From NCBI GenBank assembly GCA_014382285.1, contig JACNKA010000061.1, positions 1 to 39,742 of the forward strand: a DNA stretch of 39,742 nucleotides, written 5' to 3'. Below, piece by piece: positions 23,792 through 32,621 of the stretch. Under the pieces are notes generated by a model, which was not told the origin of the DNA, did no database searches, and saw only the letters and a program-made list of their open reading frames with translations. The DNA is from Nitrospinota bacterium. Lineage in GTDB: Bacteria; Nitrospinota; Nitrospinia; Nitrospinales; VA-1. Every line of letters starts with the position of its first letter. The stretch's first letter is position 1. Made by a program: the position numbers and the translations under genes.

Positions 23792-24913
23792 TTAATCTTT
23801 TTTGACGCGAGTTGGTAAAAAAGGGGGTTTGACGACCTCAGCGGGTACGCTCAACTTCCTGATTTCCACTTCCAGTTTCGTTCCAGGTTCCGCATATTCA
23901 GGGGATACATAACATAATCCGATGCCTGTATTCAAGGAGGGAGAGAAAGTTCCACTGGTCAGTTCGCCAACCGGGGTTCCATTTTTTAACACCCGGTAAT
24001 GCGGGCGAGGCACCCCCCGGTCCAGCAGGCGAACACCTACCAGCTTACGACTATTCCCTGCATCTTTTTGTTTTTTAAGCTCTGCCTGTCCTATAAACTC
24101 CTGTTTACCCAGTTTAATGACCCAACCTAAGCCAGCCTCCAGAGGATTGGATTCCTCATTAATCTCATTACCATAAAGGGCATATCCCATTTCCATTCTC
24201 AAGGTATCCCTGGCACCCAGGCCGATGGGCTGAAGGTTGAATTCTTTGCCCGCCTCAAGTATGGCCCTGAGAACAGATTTTGCATCGCCCGATTGGACGT
24301 AAACCTCAAAACCATCTTCACCCGTGTACCCGGTTCGCGCAATGATTCCTGCAAAATTGTGGATTTTTGCTTTTTTAAAATGGTAGTATCTGATCTCGCT
24401 CAAAGGGACTTCACATATTTTTTGCAACAGGGCCTCAGAGTGTTTTCCTTGTATTGCCAATTGTGAGGTTTCATAACTGGTATTTCGGATGGTAACATCG
24501 AAAGACCCGGCATTTTTCAGAATCCATTGAAAATCTTTTTCTATATTCGCGGCATTCACACATAGGAAATAATGATCTTCAGAAAAACGGTGGACCAGCA
24601 AATCATCCACCACGCCGCCGTGCTCCAGACACATCAGGGTATAAAGAGCCTGATTGTCCTGCATTGAGTCGATATCATTAGTCATCAGTTTTTGAATCAG
24701 ACTCCTGGCCGAGGGACCCTGGATATCTATTTCGCCCATATGACTGACATCGAATATGCCAACACCATCGCGGACACATTGATGCTCCTGGATGACCCCT
24801 TGAAATTGAATGGGCATCTTCCATCCCGCAAAAGGAACCAGCTTGCCCCCGAGTTCTTTATGGATATCGATCAAAGGGGTAGTTTTAAGGCTTGAGGAAG
24901 TTTCTTGAGACAT
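23792..24913 (-). CDS. gcvT: Aminomethyltransferase (glycine cleavage T protein)
   Basis: A 373-residue T protein that takes the aminomethyl group from GcvH, makes methylene-tetrahydrofolate and releases ammonia. Blocks seen are KLVPFAGWKMPIQF, GIFDVSHMGEIDIQGP (catalytic-domain aspartate nearby), ARTGYTGEDGFEVY, GARDTLRMEMGYALYGNEI and GELTSGTFSPSLNTGIGLCYV. It is the first gene of the unit and shares a 111-bp divergent region with the nucleotidyltransferase. I looked for a glycine riboswitch there and found no recognisable motif. Confidence 0.96.
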   Translation of the reverse strand: MSQETSSSLKTTPLIDIHKELGGKLVPFAGWKMPIQFQGVIQEHQCVRDGVGIFDVSHMGEIDIQGPSARSLIQKLMTNDIDSMQDNQALYTLMCLEHGGVVDDLLVHRFSEDHYFLCVNAANIEKDFQWILKNAGSFDVTIRNTSYETSQLAIQGKHSEALLQKICEVPLSEIRYYHFKKAKIHNFAGIIARTGYTGEDGFEVYVQSGDAKSVLRAILEAGKEFNLQPIGLGARDTLRMEMGYALYGNEINEESNPLEAGLGWVIKLGKQEFIGQAELKKQKDAGNSRKLVGVRLLDRGVPRPHYRVLKNGTPVGELTSGTFSPSLNTGIGLCYVSPEYAEPGTKLEVEIRKLSVPAEVVKPPFLPTRVKKD

Positions 24914-24966
24914 GTTCAGAAAATCTGCTATTTTGAATGAAGTACGTAAACCCTGTGTATAACCAA

Positions 24967-24995
24967 TTTCATTGTAGAGCGCAAGGTATTATAAT
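24967..24995 (+). promoter_or_regulatory. Possible promoter of the nucleotidyltransferase gene
   Basis: A perfect TATAAT -10 element lies at 24990-24995, within TATTATAATA. Seventeen bases upstream is only TTTCAT as a -35 element, so this is a weak call resting on the -10 hexamer. The ATG is 30 bases downstream. Confidence 0.35.
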
Positions 24996-25024
24996 AAAGT
25001 CTAAACAGAGAGGATTCTTTTTGC

Positions 25025-26059
25025 ATGAGTTCAACGAACGGTCATAAAAAATATGATGCTGTCCTGGTGGCGGGAGAAGGGAAATTCAGCTACAAGGTCC
25101 ACCATCAGAACAAGGCTTTTTTGACCATCAATGGGAAGTGCCTCATCCATTACATTGTCGAAACTCTGCAACAGGTGAAATCCATTCAGGATATTTATGT
25201 AGTGGGTCACAAGGAAAAACTGCAACAGGTTTTTCTATCAGGACATGTTGATTTAAACTCTCCCAAACGCATTCACATTGTCGAACAACAATCCAATCTT
25301 TACGAAAACGTCTGGCACACTTTCCTGCAATCCTTAAAAAATGAAAACGAAGAAGTGCCAAATACCGAAATCCATCGCGACCGGGCAATCCTGATTGTAC
25401 CCTGCGACGCTCCGCTGATGACCCCGCAGGAAGTGGAATATTTTATTTCCCATGCGGACATGGAAAATTACGACCACGTTTTGGGATTGGTTTCTCGCGA
25501 AAAACTAAAATACTTTTACCCGCAGGAAGGAAAACCGGGCATAAAAATGGCCTATCTTCACATTAAAGAAGACAGCTTCAGGATCAACAACCTGCACATG
25601 GTCAAACCTCTACGCATTGAGAATCGGGAATATATCCAGAAAATGTACCAGTACCGCTACCAAAGAAACTTTAAAAACCTGGTGCTTTTTGCTTTATCAA
25701 TTTTTGGAAAATCCAAGGCCCGGCATTACAAAAACTATATAGGCCTGCAATTAAGTCTGTTTTTTGCCAACCTCAGGCTCGGTTTTCTGGTGGATTATTT
25801 TCGCCAGTTGAACCCTAAAAAAGTATTGGAAAAAAGAATCTGCACCATCATGAAAACCCGGTTTATGGCTTTGGAAGTTCCCTACCCGGGAGCCGCTCTG
25901 GATATTGACAATGCTAAAGACTATGAAGCCATGAAAACCCGATTTGACGATTGGTGGAAATATTTACGGGCATCTAAAGAACCCCGAATCTTCACCAAAG
26001 ACCACGACAAGGTTTCCCGCACCACCAAAGTGGTGGCGCGACCTTCTCCCACGCACTGA
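25025..26059 (+). CDS. NTP-transferase (GT-A/MobA-like) domain protein with extended C-terminus
   Basis: A 344-residue protein with AGAGGA upstream. Residues 10-150 show a nucleotidyltransferase Rossmann-like pattern: DAVLVAGEG, KAFLTINGKCLIHYIVETL (a variant of the KxxxxxxGxPLxxxxLxxL motif), DIYVVG, then the metal-binding ILIVPCDAPLMTPQEVEYF. The terminal ALDIDNAKDYEAM is also seen at the end of such sugar-nucleotide or cofactor nucleotidyltransferases. The usual GxGxR of MobA/RmlA is replaced by GEGKFSY. The 200-residue extension is Lys/Arg/Tyr-rich with two hydrophobic stretches (NLVLFALSIFG, IGLQLSLFFANLRLGFLVDYF) that may touch the membrane. The substrate is unknown. Confidence 0.72.
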   Translation: MSSTNGHKKYDAVLVAGEGKFSYKVHHQNKAFLTINGKCLIHYIVETLQQVKSIQDIYVVGHKEKLQQVFLSGHVDLNSPKRIHIVEQQSNLYENVWHTFLQSLKNENEEVPNTEIHRDRAILIVPCDAPLMTPQEVEYFISHADMENYDHVLGLVSREKLKYFYPQEGKPGIKMAYLHIKEDSFRINNLHMVKPLRIENREYIQKMYQYRYQRNFKNLVLFALSIFGKSKARHYKNYIGLQLSLFFANLRLGFLVDYFRQLNPKKVLEKRICTIMKTRFMALEVPYPGAALDIDNAKDYEAMKTRFDDWWKYLRASKEPRIFTKDHDKVSRTTKVVARPSPTH

Positions 26060-26103
26060 CACTGGCCGCAGAGGCAACTGACAAAAGCTTGACTGAACCG
26101 TAT

Positions 26104-26160
26104 GGTTGCTAGCGGTAAAAAAAGCTAATGCAAATTACTAGCGGAGATTCTCCGCTCCGG
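26104..26160 (-). repeat. Hairpin/AATAGC-family repeat between nucleotidyltransferase and lepA
   Basis: Read on the minus strand: the hairpin AGCGGAG-AAT-CTCCGCT (26140-26156), then AGTAATTTGCATTAGC and TTTTTTTACCGCTAGC. The hairpin-then-(A)TTAGC order is the same as in other copies, but the orientation is opposite to both flanking genes. Confidence 0.5.
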
Positions 26161-26208
26161 CACAAAACCCCAAGTGGGTTGATATTGCCTTTTGGATATT
26201 AAATAAAT

Positions 26209-28011
26209 ATGACACAAGACCGATTAAGAAATTTTTCCATCATTGCCCATATTGATCATGGCAAATCCACCCTGGCCGACAAGCTGATTCTAGCCACCTC
26301 GGCGATCCCTGTACGGGAAATGAAGGAACAGGTATTGGACAATATGGATTTGGAACGGGAACGCGGAATCACCATCAAGGCTCAAACAGTGCGCCTGAAA
26401 TATAACGCCGTCGATAAACAGGAATATGTCTTCAACATGATTGACACCCCAGGTCATGTCGATTTCACCTATGAGGTGTCCCGCAGTCTTGCCGCCTGCG
26501 AAGGAGTGCTGCTGGTTATAGACGCAACGCAAGGCATTCAGGCGCAGACCATAGCCAACCTCACCCTGGCTATGCAACATAATCTGGCGGTCATACACGT
26601 GATCAATAAAATCGACCTGCCCAGTGCCAACCCGGAATTCATAAAAGAACAACTGGAAGATGTCCTGCAAATAGAATCCTCAGAAGCGGTTCTAGTCAGT
26701 GCCAAGGAAGGAATCGGGATCAAGGAATTGATGGAAGCCGTAGTTCGGCAGATTCCTTCGCCCAACGGAGACTCTTCCAAAAAGCTACAGGCCCTTCTCT
26801 TCGATGCATGGTACGACGCATACCGGGGAGTTATCATTCTGGTCAAGATACAACATGGATGCCTGAAGACGGGCGAAGAAATTATGATGATGGCAACGGG
26901 AAACCGGTTCGTGGTTGAAGAACTGGGCACGTTCGACCCCCGAGAGGTGAAAGGCACTGAGCTCCGGGCGGGAGAGGTGGGCTATCTGGTCGCCAACATC
27001 AAAGAACTGGACCAGACCAAGGTCGGAGACACCATCACTCACTTCAAAAACCCTTCCGAAGAAGCTCTGCCCGGTTACAAGGAAGTCAAACCCATGGTTT
27101 TCAGTGGACTCTATCCGATCAGCGGAGACGACTATGAAGATTTGCGCGACGCGCTGAAAAAACTCACGTTGAACGATGCCTCGTTTTCATACGAAGCAGA
27201 AACCTCTACAGCCCTGGGTTTCGGATTCCGTTGTGGGTTTCTCGGATTACTGCACATGGAAATTATAAGAGAGCGCATTGAGCGCGAATACAAAGTTGAC
27301 CTTCTTACCACTGCGCCCACCGTCATTTACAAAGTCGTCACCACCGACGGGAAAACACTGATGATCGACAACCCCTCCAAGCTGGAAGAACAAAAAAATA
27401 TCGACCACCTTGAGGAACCTTATGTCATAGGCACCATCATCGTCCCGGAAGAATATATAGGAGTGGTGATGGCACTGGTTCGCGACCGCAGGGGAGTCCA
27501 GAAAAAAATGGAGTACATGAACCCGGAAACGGTTCTGCTGGAATATGAACTGCCGTTTAACGAAATCGTTCTGAATTTTTATGACCGTCTCAAGTCAGGC
27601 ACCAAGGGTTATGCTTCGTTTGACTATGAATTTATAGATTTCAGGACATCCAGTCTGGTAAAGTTGGACGTTCTTTTGAATGGCGAGTTGGTCGATGCGC
27701 TGTCTTTGATTGCCCATAAAGATAAGGTGTATTATCAGGGTCGCGATCTTGCAAAGAAACTCAAGGAGCAGATACCGCGTCAAATGTTCGAGGTAGCCAT
27801 TCAGGCCGCGATAGGCAGTAAGGTAGTTGCGCGTGAAACGGTTAAAGCGCTCAGAAAAAATGTTCTGGCCAAATGTTACGGGGGTGATATCACCCGCAAA
27901 CGCAAACTGCTGGAAAAACAAAAAGAAGGTAAGAAAAAAATGAAACGAGTGGGTAGTGTGGAAATCCCCCAAGAAGCCTTTCTCGCAGTATTGAGGACCG
28001 ATGACAAATAA
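26209..28011 (+). CDS. lepA: Elongation factor 4 (back-translocating GTPase)
   Basis: A 600-residue LepA with all G motifs: AHIDHGKST (G1), RGITIKAQ (G2), DTPGHVD (G3), NKIDLP (G4) and SAKEG (G5). It lacks EF-G domain IV, and the EF4-specific C-terminal domain ends [33 protein letters not shown]. It binds stalled ribosomes and aids their recovery. Its end overlaps lepB by 11 bases, the classical lepA-lepB operon. The ATG at 26209 gives the standard N-terminus. Confidence 0.98.
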   Translation: MTQDRLRNFSIIAHIDHGKSTLADKLILATSAIPVREMKEQVLDNMDLERERGITIKAQTVRLKYNAVDKQEYVFNMIDTPGHVDFTYEVSRSLAACEGVLLVIDATQGIQAQTIANLTLAMQHNLAVIHVINKIDLPSANPEFIKEQLEDVLQIESSEAVLVSAKEGIGIKELMEAVVRQIPSPNGDSSKKLQALLFDAWYDAYRGVIILVKIQHGCLKTGEEIMMMATGNRFVVEELGTFDPREVKGTELRAGEVGYLVANIKELDQTKVGDTITHFKNPSEEALPGYKEVKPMVFSGLYPISGDDYEDLRDALKKLTLNDASFSYEAETSTALGFGFRCGFLGLLHMEIIRERIEREYKVDLLTTAPTVIYKVVTTDGKTLMIDNPSKLEEQKNIDHLEEPYVIGTIIVPEEYIGVVMALVRDRRGVQKKMEYMNPETVLLEYELPFNEIVLNFYDRLKSGTKGYASFDYEFIDFRTSSLVKLDVLLNGELVDALSLIAHKDKVYYQGRDLAKKLKEQIPRQMFEVAIQAAIGSKVVARETVKALRKNVLAKCYGGDITRKRKLLEKQKEGKKKMKRVGSVEIPQEAFLAVLRTDDK

Positions 28012-28672
28012 AACCGACGACACGAACACAGAGACTGAAGTCCCAAAAAAGAGCCTTACACGCGAATACACCGAGGCCATTTTAATCGCCCTGCTTCTGG
28101 CCTTGTTGATCCGCACGTTTATCGTTCAAGCGTTTAAAATTCCTTCTGGCTCCATGGAGACCACGCTTCTTATCGGCGATCACATTCTGGTTTCCAAGTT
28201 CAGTTATGGCACGCATATCCCTAACGAAATTCCTTTCATCAACACCAAGCTGTTTGACGATATTGTTTTGTTTTCTAAAGTTCCAGAAAGAGGAGACATT
28301 GTCGTTTTCAAGTTTCCCAAGGATGAGACTCGGGACTTCATAAAACGCGTGATCGGTCTGCCAGGGGATCTGCTGGAAGTGCGACAACAAAAAGTTTATA
28401 TCAATAACAAACCTTATGAAGATGCCCATGCCCGTCATACCGACTCACCTGGAGACAGTCCACTGGTGCCCAGAGATGACTTCGGCCCCATTCTTGTTCC
28501 GGATGACCACGTTTTTGTTATGGGTGATAACCGGGAAAATAGCCAGGACAGCCGCTATTGGGGTTATTTGAATGTGAAAAAAATTCGCGGCAAAGCACTT
28601 ATAATTTACTGGTCGTGGGATCGAATTGAAAGCTGGGTTCGGTTTGAACGGTTCGGGAAAATCCTGGAATAA
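28001..28672 (+). CDS. lepB: Signal peptidase I
   Basis: A 223-residue inner-membrane serine protease that removes Sec and Tat signal peptides. One N-terminal transmembrane segment ([17 protein letters not shown], 26-42) is followed by the catalytic Ser51 in [11 protein letters not shown] and the general-base Lys115 in [13 protein letters not shown]. The box [21 protein letters not shown] is intact. The single-membrane-span form resembles Gram-positive and deltaproteobacterial enzymes more than E. coli LepB. GAGG inside the lepA end serves as the ribosome binding site. Confidence 0.97.
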   Translation: MTNKTDDTNTETEVPKKSLTREYTEAILIALLLALLIRTFIVQAFKIPSGSMETTLLIGDHILVSKFSYGTHIPNEIPFINTKLFDDIVLFSKVPERGDIVVFKFPKDETRDFIKRVIGLPGDLLEVRQQKVYINNKPYEDAHARHTDSPGDSPLVPRDDFGPILVPDDHVFVMGDNRENSQDSRYWGYLNVKKIRGKALIIYWSWDRIESWVRFERFGKILE

Positions 28673-28678
28673 CCTGAT

Positions 28679-29371
28679 ATGACGGAACCTTCCACATTGA
28701 AAAACAGATTGCACTCCCTCCTCGCTAACTGCAAGGCCGCCGTTCTCGACTTTGACGGATTGCTTGCCGATTCGGAGCCTTTCCACTACCGGGCTTATAA
28801 CGAAGTTTTTGAACGGTACGGGCACACCCTGGACAAGGAAGAGTATTGGGTGGAGTGGACCTCGAAAGGAAAAGGCATCGCCGGAGAGATCGAACGCCAT
28901 AACCTGAAGCTGGATGTAGACCCGGTTGACCTGAGAAAACAAAAGTTCGAGGTCTATTCCGGCTTTTGTCAGAGTGGAGAGATCAAGTTGTTTCCACTAG
29001 CACAGAGCATGGCAGAGAGTCTGTCGGCCCATCACAAGCTGGCCATCGCCTCAGGCTCCTGGGTTAAGGACATCCGTGATATTCTCAAAAATGCTGGCAC
29101 GTTGAACCTGTTCCCCGTTATTCTGGGAAAGGAGTCTGCCCCAAGGGAGAAACCACATCCCGATATATTTTTAAACGCTGCAGAAAAACTGGGGTGCGCC
29201 GCCAGTGAATGTTTTGTTCTGGAAGACGCGCTGAAGGGACTCAATGCAGCCAAAGAAGCGGGAATGCCCTGCATCATTCTAAGGAATCCCTTGAATCGTA
29301 ATATAAATTTTGATGGTGCCGAACTGATCTTTGAAAGCCTTGAAGATTTCGTTGCAGCGTTGAAAACCTGA
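28679..29371 (+). CDS. HAD-superfamily phosphatase / phosphoglucomutase-like hydrolase
   Basis: A 230-residue HAD subfamily IA protein. Motif I is VLDFDGLLADSEP (nucleophile Asp24, acid Asp26), with a helical cap domain, motif II in AIASGS, motif III Lys in KESAPREKPHPDIF and motif IV in CFVLEDALKGLNAAKEAGM. Family members include beta-phosphoglucomutase, phosphoglycolate phosphatase and sugar-phosphate phosphatases; the substrate cannot be chosen from sequence. It begins six bases after lepB and is likely the third gene of that transcript. Confidence 0.9.
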   Translation: MTEPSTLKNRLHSLLANCKAAVLDFDGLLADSEPFHYRAYNEVFERYGHTLDKEEYWVEWTSKGKGIAGEIERHNLKLDVDPVDLRKQKFEVYSGFCQSGEIKLFPLAQSMAESLSAHHKLAIASGSWVKDIRDILKNAGTLNLFPVILGKESAPREKPHPDIFLNAAEKLGCAASECFVLEDALKGLNAAKEAGMPCIILRNPLNRNINFDGAELIFESLEDFVAALKT

Positions 29372-29385
29372 ATCAGGCTCTGAGT

Positions 29386-30309
29386 TCAGGACTTCTCTTT
29401 GTCCAGTTCCTCTTTGAATCCAGCAAACAATTTCTGAATGGGGGGAATGATCTTTTCCTTCAACTCATCGGGCACCCAGTTGATTTTTTCCACCGGCCAA
29501 TTTTCCAGATTGTGGATATCAAGACCCGCTTTCTTAAAGGGCACTGCCAAACTTTCCTCAAAACCGTAAATCAACGCATTTTTAAATACCATCTCATAAA
29601 GATCAACGATCTCCCCGGGATCGTGCAAACCGACCATAAACCGTTCCATCATTTTTTTGATGATCGGATTAGCATGCTCCTGAAAATCTTCACTACAGGC
29701 ATTTTCCAGAGTGCGATAAATAATAATGATGTCCTGAAGAAGGTATTTGATCTCTTTCGGGTCTCTTGCGACCGGACCTTTTGCCAAGTCAAAAAATTCT
29801 TTGTATTCCTTGAGAATCCTTACGGTATCACTGATGATAGACTCCTCCCAGGGAACATGGTTCCAGACGAAAAACGCCCTCAACCACCTCACCGTATCCG
29901 TAGCATCTTCCATGTGCAAAGTCAGGCTGGGCTTGGCAGAATTGCTGAAAGGGAGACGCCCACCCCACATTTTCAGCTTTAATTCCAACTGCGGTGAAAA
30001 CGCCTCTGTGAATACATCACAATAAATTGAGACTAGCCTCTCCAGGTTCTGGTGTTTGTCTAAAAGAGTATTTTGCGGCAGATTAACAATGCCATACAGC
30101 CTCCAGATACGCCTTCTGGCCAGGCCGTTAGGATGGGCAATAAGATAGGTCCCGCCCCAGATCCCAGAAGTGATGGGAATGTCCATCTGGTGAGTTTCCA
30201 GCATTCGCCGGGAAACTTCCGTAGCAATATTCTGATACAACTCGTTCAAGTGGTACAGGTTGACCAGGTTGTCGTCTGCAAAGACCTGAGTTTTAACCAA
30301 TTCTGTCAT
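29386..30309 (-). CDS. Conserved-looking hypothetical protein (307 aa)
   Basis: A 307-residue soluble, mainly helical protein; I do not recognise a family. I start at the ATG at 30309 (MTELVKTQVFADDN), which has AGGAAACC directly upstream; the frame is open to 30390, but that part overlaps a terminator. Visible segments include ITSGIWGGTYLIAHPNGLARRRIWRLYG and WLRAFFVWNHVPWEES, rich in Trp and Arg, and a Pro/Lys-rich tail (IIPPIQKLFAGFKEELDKE). It has no membrane segment or metal motif. It is convergent with the HAD gene, 14 bases apart. Confidence 0.7.
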   Translation of the reverse strand: MTELVKTQVFADDNLVNLYHLNELYQNIATEVSRRMLETHQMDIPITSGIWGGTYLIAHPNGLARRRIWRLYGIVNLPQNTLLDKHQNLERLVSIYCDVFTEAFSPQLELKLKMWGGRLPFSNSAKPSLTLHMEDATDTVRWLRAFFVWNHVPWEESIISDTVRILKEYKEFFDLAKGPVARDPKEIKYLLQDIIIIYRTLENACSEDFQEHANPIIKKMMERFMVGLHDPGEIVDLYEMVFKNALIYGFEESLAVPFKKAGLDIHNLENWPVEKINWVPDELKEKIIPPIQKLFAGFKEELDKEKS

Positions 30310-30372
30310 GGTTTCCTGTAAGGCTATAAGGTGAAACTCAATCGTGTTTAATACAATTCTTAGAGCAAAAAT

Positions 30373-30412
30373 AAACAAAAAAAATTCCACCCCCTAATTG
30401 GAGGTGGAATTT
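30373..30412 (-). terminator. Rho-independent terminator of the lipoprotein gene
   Basis: On the minus strand a stem of about 13 bp with one mismatch (outer arms AAATTCCACC and GGTGGAATTT) encloses an AATTA loop. It is followed at once by TTTTTTTTGTTTATTTTTG. It lies 30-70 bases after the stop of the gene at 30442-30888. Confidence 0.88.
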
Positions 30413-30441
30413 CCCGTTAAATCAATTATCCCAAAATGGAA

Positions 30442-30888
30442 TTAATTCACATGCACCACTGTAACAGTTATCGCATCCGTGACCGGAGGATTATAGGGAA
30501 CGTGGTTGCCCTGCGCAAAAAGAGCCGTGATCGTGTGCTGGCCTTTAGGCAATTCAATCGTTTTACAGGTAGAACCATCACCCATATGAATGTGGTTTCC
30601 ATCTTTAGCAATTGCCTGGCTCAAATCGGCAGGAATGCTCACATCAACAAGCAGATGATGATGGCCTTTACCGGGATTCACGCCGTTTTTAGCGGGTTCC
30701 ACTGTATAGCCATTGGTTTCCATACAAACTTGTAATGGGCTGCTGACATTAGACAGCGTAGCCGGCTTAACAATTGCTAATGCTTTTCCAGCACTGGAAG
30801 TCGTCGTGCTACCGCCTCCGGTCTGGCCCGCACAACCTGCAAATAAAACCAGTACCAACAATGCCATAACTTTAGAAATGATCTTCAT
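30442..30888 (-). CDS. DUF4399-like lipoprotein
   Basis: A 148-residue lipoprotein. The start is set at the ATG at 30888, with GAGGAG eight bases upstream; the open frame extends 27 codons further, but these are not needed. The signal peptide is MKIISKVMALLVLVLFAGCAGQ with a lipobox LFAGC, so the mature protein begins at Cys19 and is anchored to a membrane. The mature domain matches DUF4399: VCMETNGYTVEP, GKGHHHLLVDVSIP, NHIHMGDGSTCKTIELPKGQHTITALFAQGNHVPYNPPV. Its conserved histidines (HHHLL, HIHMG, HVPY) and Cys pair suggest metal binding. The gene is alone, followed by a terminator. Confidence 0.85.
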   Translation of the reverse strand: MKIISKVMALLVLVLFAGCAGQTGGGSTTTSSAGKALAIVKPATLSNVSSPLQVCMETNGYTVEPAKNGVNPGKGHHHLLVDVSIPADLSQAIAKDGNHIHMGDGSTCKTIELPKGQHTITALFAQGNHVPYNPPVTDAITVTVVHVN

Positions 30889-31322
30889 AAACTCCTCACA
30901 AAAAAAAGATGAAACGTTAATGAATATAATACTACTACTTGACGAAACACTAAAAAACCGGACAGTCAAAAATTCGACCGAAAATTTTTAAATAAAAAAT
31001 CACTACACATAAACAACGGGCAAAAAAACAACGCCTACTGTCTTGTGAGTCAGAACCGCAGCTAATCAATATATTGCATAAAAACGGATCGTCCCAATAT
31101 AGAGGAAAACACGGACAAAATCAATCCTTTGCCAAAAAACCGTTATTTGAGCCTGTGTTTCAGCAGTTTCACCATCGGAAAACAAACATTTAAATGAAAA
31201 AATTTCTGGGACAACCCGGAGAATGAAGGCTATAATTTGTTCCGCTTCATTACAGGTTCGGCTTTCCCTCAAGAAGGAGAACCTGCATTTTTCCACACAT
31301 ATTTTGCGGTGGGGCCAAAAAC
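30889..31322. other. Divergent spacer, mostly AT-rich
   Basis: A 434-bp divergent spacer between the lipoprotein and the glycosidase-like gene. I see no repeats of the families found elsewhere and no convincing promoter. A minus-strand open frame (31066-31296) lacks a ribosome binding site. Confidence 0.45.
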
Positions 31323-32180
31323 TTGAAACGTTTTCAACACCTGCTTATTCCATTTATAGTTTTGCTCGGGATCCTGACGCTGGCAATCAGCCCAGGAACC
31401 CGGTCGACCGATCCAGCAGTCCCTTCTACCTGGAGAAACCTTGAGAAAGGTTTGGATTTAGGTATTTTTCAGGCCCCGAAAAAATCCGCTCTAGGCGACT
31501 CGTTAATTCGTATTTTGAGAGCCGACACCGACTATTTTGGTTTGCGACTATTGAACGCCTCGTCCCAGGATCAGGGTAAACGCCAATCTGTAAAAAATTG
31601 GGCCGACAGAAATGACCTGGTTGCCGCCATCAACGCCAGCATGTACCAAAAGGACATGATGTCCAGCGTCTCTTACATGAAAACGCGACAGCACACCAAC
31701 AGCAACTGGGTGTCAAAAGATAAAACCATCCTCGCTTTCGACCCCGCTGACAAAAGCCTGCCCCCGGTGCGAATGATCGATCGGGATTGCGAGGATTTTG
31801 ATAAACTGCGAAAATTGTATGGCACCCTGATCCAGAGCATTCGCATGGTCTCCTGTCATGGAGAAAATATGTGGGCACCGCATAAAAGAATGTGGAGTAC
31901 CGCCGCAGTTGGGTTGGATAACCGAGACCGAGTCTTATTCATTCATGTCCGTTCTCCGTACACTTCTCACGATTTGATCAATATGCTTCTTGAACTTCCC
32001 CTCGACCTGAAACAGGCCATGTACGTTGAAGGAGGGGCGGATGCCCAGTTGTACATCAACACCGGAAAGGAGAAGCACGAATTCATTGGCAGTTACTCCA
32101 GTGGTTCCAGAGAACATGATGAGAATACTTTTTCCCACTCGGTCCCGAATGTACTGGGTCTGGTGCGTCTTGAGAAATAG
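31323..32180 (+). CDS. Exported phosphodiester glycosidase (NAGPA)-like protein
   Basis: A 285-residue exported protein beginning at a TTG with GTGGGG upstream. Residues 1-25 are a signal peptide or anchor (KRFQHLLIPFIVLLGILTLAIS). The mature part fits the NAGPA/DUF2233 fold: NDLVAAINASMY (the conserved INASxF strand), AVGLDNRDRVLFIHVRSPYTSHDLINMLLELPLDLKQAMYVEGGADAQLYI (the GGxSxxLY-like catalytic block, here EGGADAQLY). Family members cleave phosphodiester-linked sugars or act in exopolysaccharide metabolism. The usual DGGGSS reads EGGADA, so catalysis is uncertain. The stop codon overlaps the ribosome binding site of the ModE-like gene. Confidence 0.75.
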   Translation: MKRFQHLLIPFIVLLGILTLAISPGTRSTDPAVPSTWRNLEKGLDLGIFQAPKKSALGDSLIRILRADTDYFGLRLLNASSQDQGKRQSVKNWADRNDLVAAINASMYQKDMMSSVSYMKTRQHTNSNWVSKDKTILAFDPADKSLPPVRMIDRDCEDFDKLRKLYGTLIQSIRMVSCHGENMWAPHKRMWSTAAVGLDNRDRVLFIHVRSPYTSHDLINMLLELPLDLKQAMYVEGGADAQLYINTGKEKHEFIGSYSSGSREHDENTFSHSVPNVLGLVRLEK

Positions 32181-32191
32181 GAGCGGATCAG

Positions 32192-32569
32192 TTGCCAGAG
32201 AAAAAGAAAATTTCAGTCCGCCCCCGGTTCCGGATAATGACCGGAGATTTAATCGCCCTGGGGCCGGGGAAAGTCGATTTATTGGAATCGATTGGCCGGG
32301 AAGGGTCCATCTCTCAAGCCGCCCGGGAAAGGCACCTGAGCTATCGACGCGCCTGGAACATGGTGGACACCATGAACCAGTGCTTCAAGGAACCTCTGGT
32401 TGTCAGCATCGCAGGCGGTAAAGGAGGAGGCGGTGCCCAACTGACCGCCGCAGGGGGGGAAGTCATTCAGCTTTATCGAAAAATGGAAAAAAAAACCGCC
32501 ACTGCCACCCGCGCAGAAGAAAAAGCTCTAAAAAAACTCCTCCAGCCCACTCCCGTGGGAGAGAATTAG
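32192..32569 (+). CDS. ModE-type winged-helix DNA-binding protein lacking molybdate domains
   Basis: A 125-residue single-domain protein starting at a TTG, with AGGAG eight bases upstream; that site overlaps the stop of the preceding gene. It matches the N-terminal winged helix of ModE: GPGKVDLLESIGREGSISQAARERHLSYRRAWNMVDTMNQCF, then VSIAGGKGGGGAQLTAAGGEVIQLYRKME. ModE represses molybdate uptake genes, but this protein has no C-terminal MOP/TOBE domains, so it cannot bind molybdate in the known way. Small ModE-like proteins are known in several phyla. Coupling to a sugar-phosphodiesterase-like exported protein is unexpected. The target is unknown. Confidence 0.85.
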   Translation: MPEKKKISVRPRFRIMTGDLIALGPGKVDLLESIGREGSISQAARERHLSYRRAWNMVDTMNQCFKEPLVVSIAGGKGGGGAQLTAAGGEVIQLYRKMEKKTATATRAEEKALKKLLQPTPVGEN

Positions 32570-32621
32570 CAATAGCTCTTTCTGGCTAAAAAAAAAGTTA
32601 GCTCGGATTAAAAAGCTATTG
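32567..32621 (+). repeat. Terminal-inverted AATAGC repeat between convergent genes
   Basis: A 52-base unit (32570-32621) begins CAATAGCTCTTT, ends AAAAAGCTATTG and has an inner GGCTAA-A7-GTTAGCTC stem, so it folds as a long hairpin. It begins directly after the ModE-like TAG stop. Its far end (CTATTG) supplies the last codon and stop of the convergent methyltransferase gene. It may work as a bidirectional terminator. Confidence 0.7.

Noticed and set aside
24914-25024. Glycine riboswitch upstream of gcvT
   Set aside because: Only 111 bases are available and the conserved glycine-aptamer core sequences are not present.
31066-31296. A 76-codon minus-strand frame in the divergent spacer
   Set aside because: No ribosome binding site, no domain and unremarkable composition.
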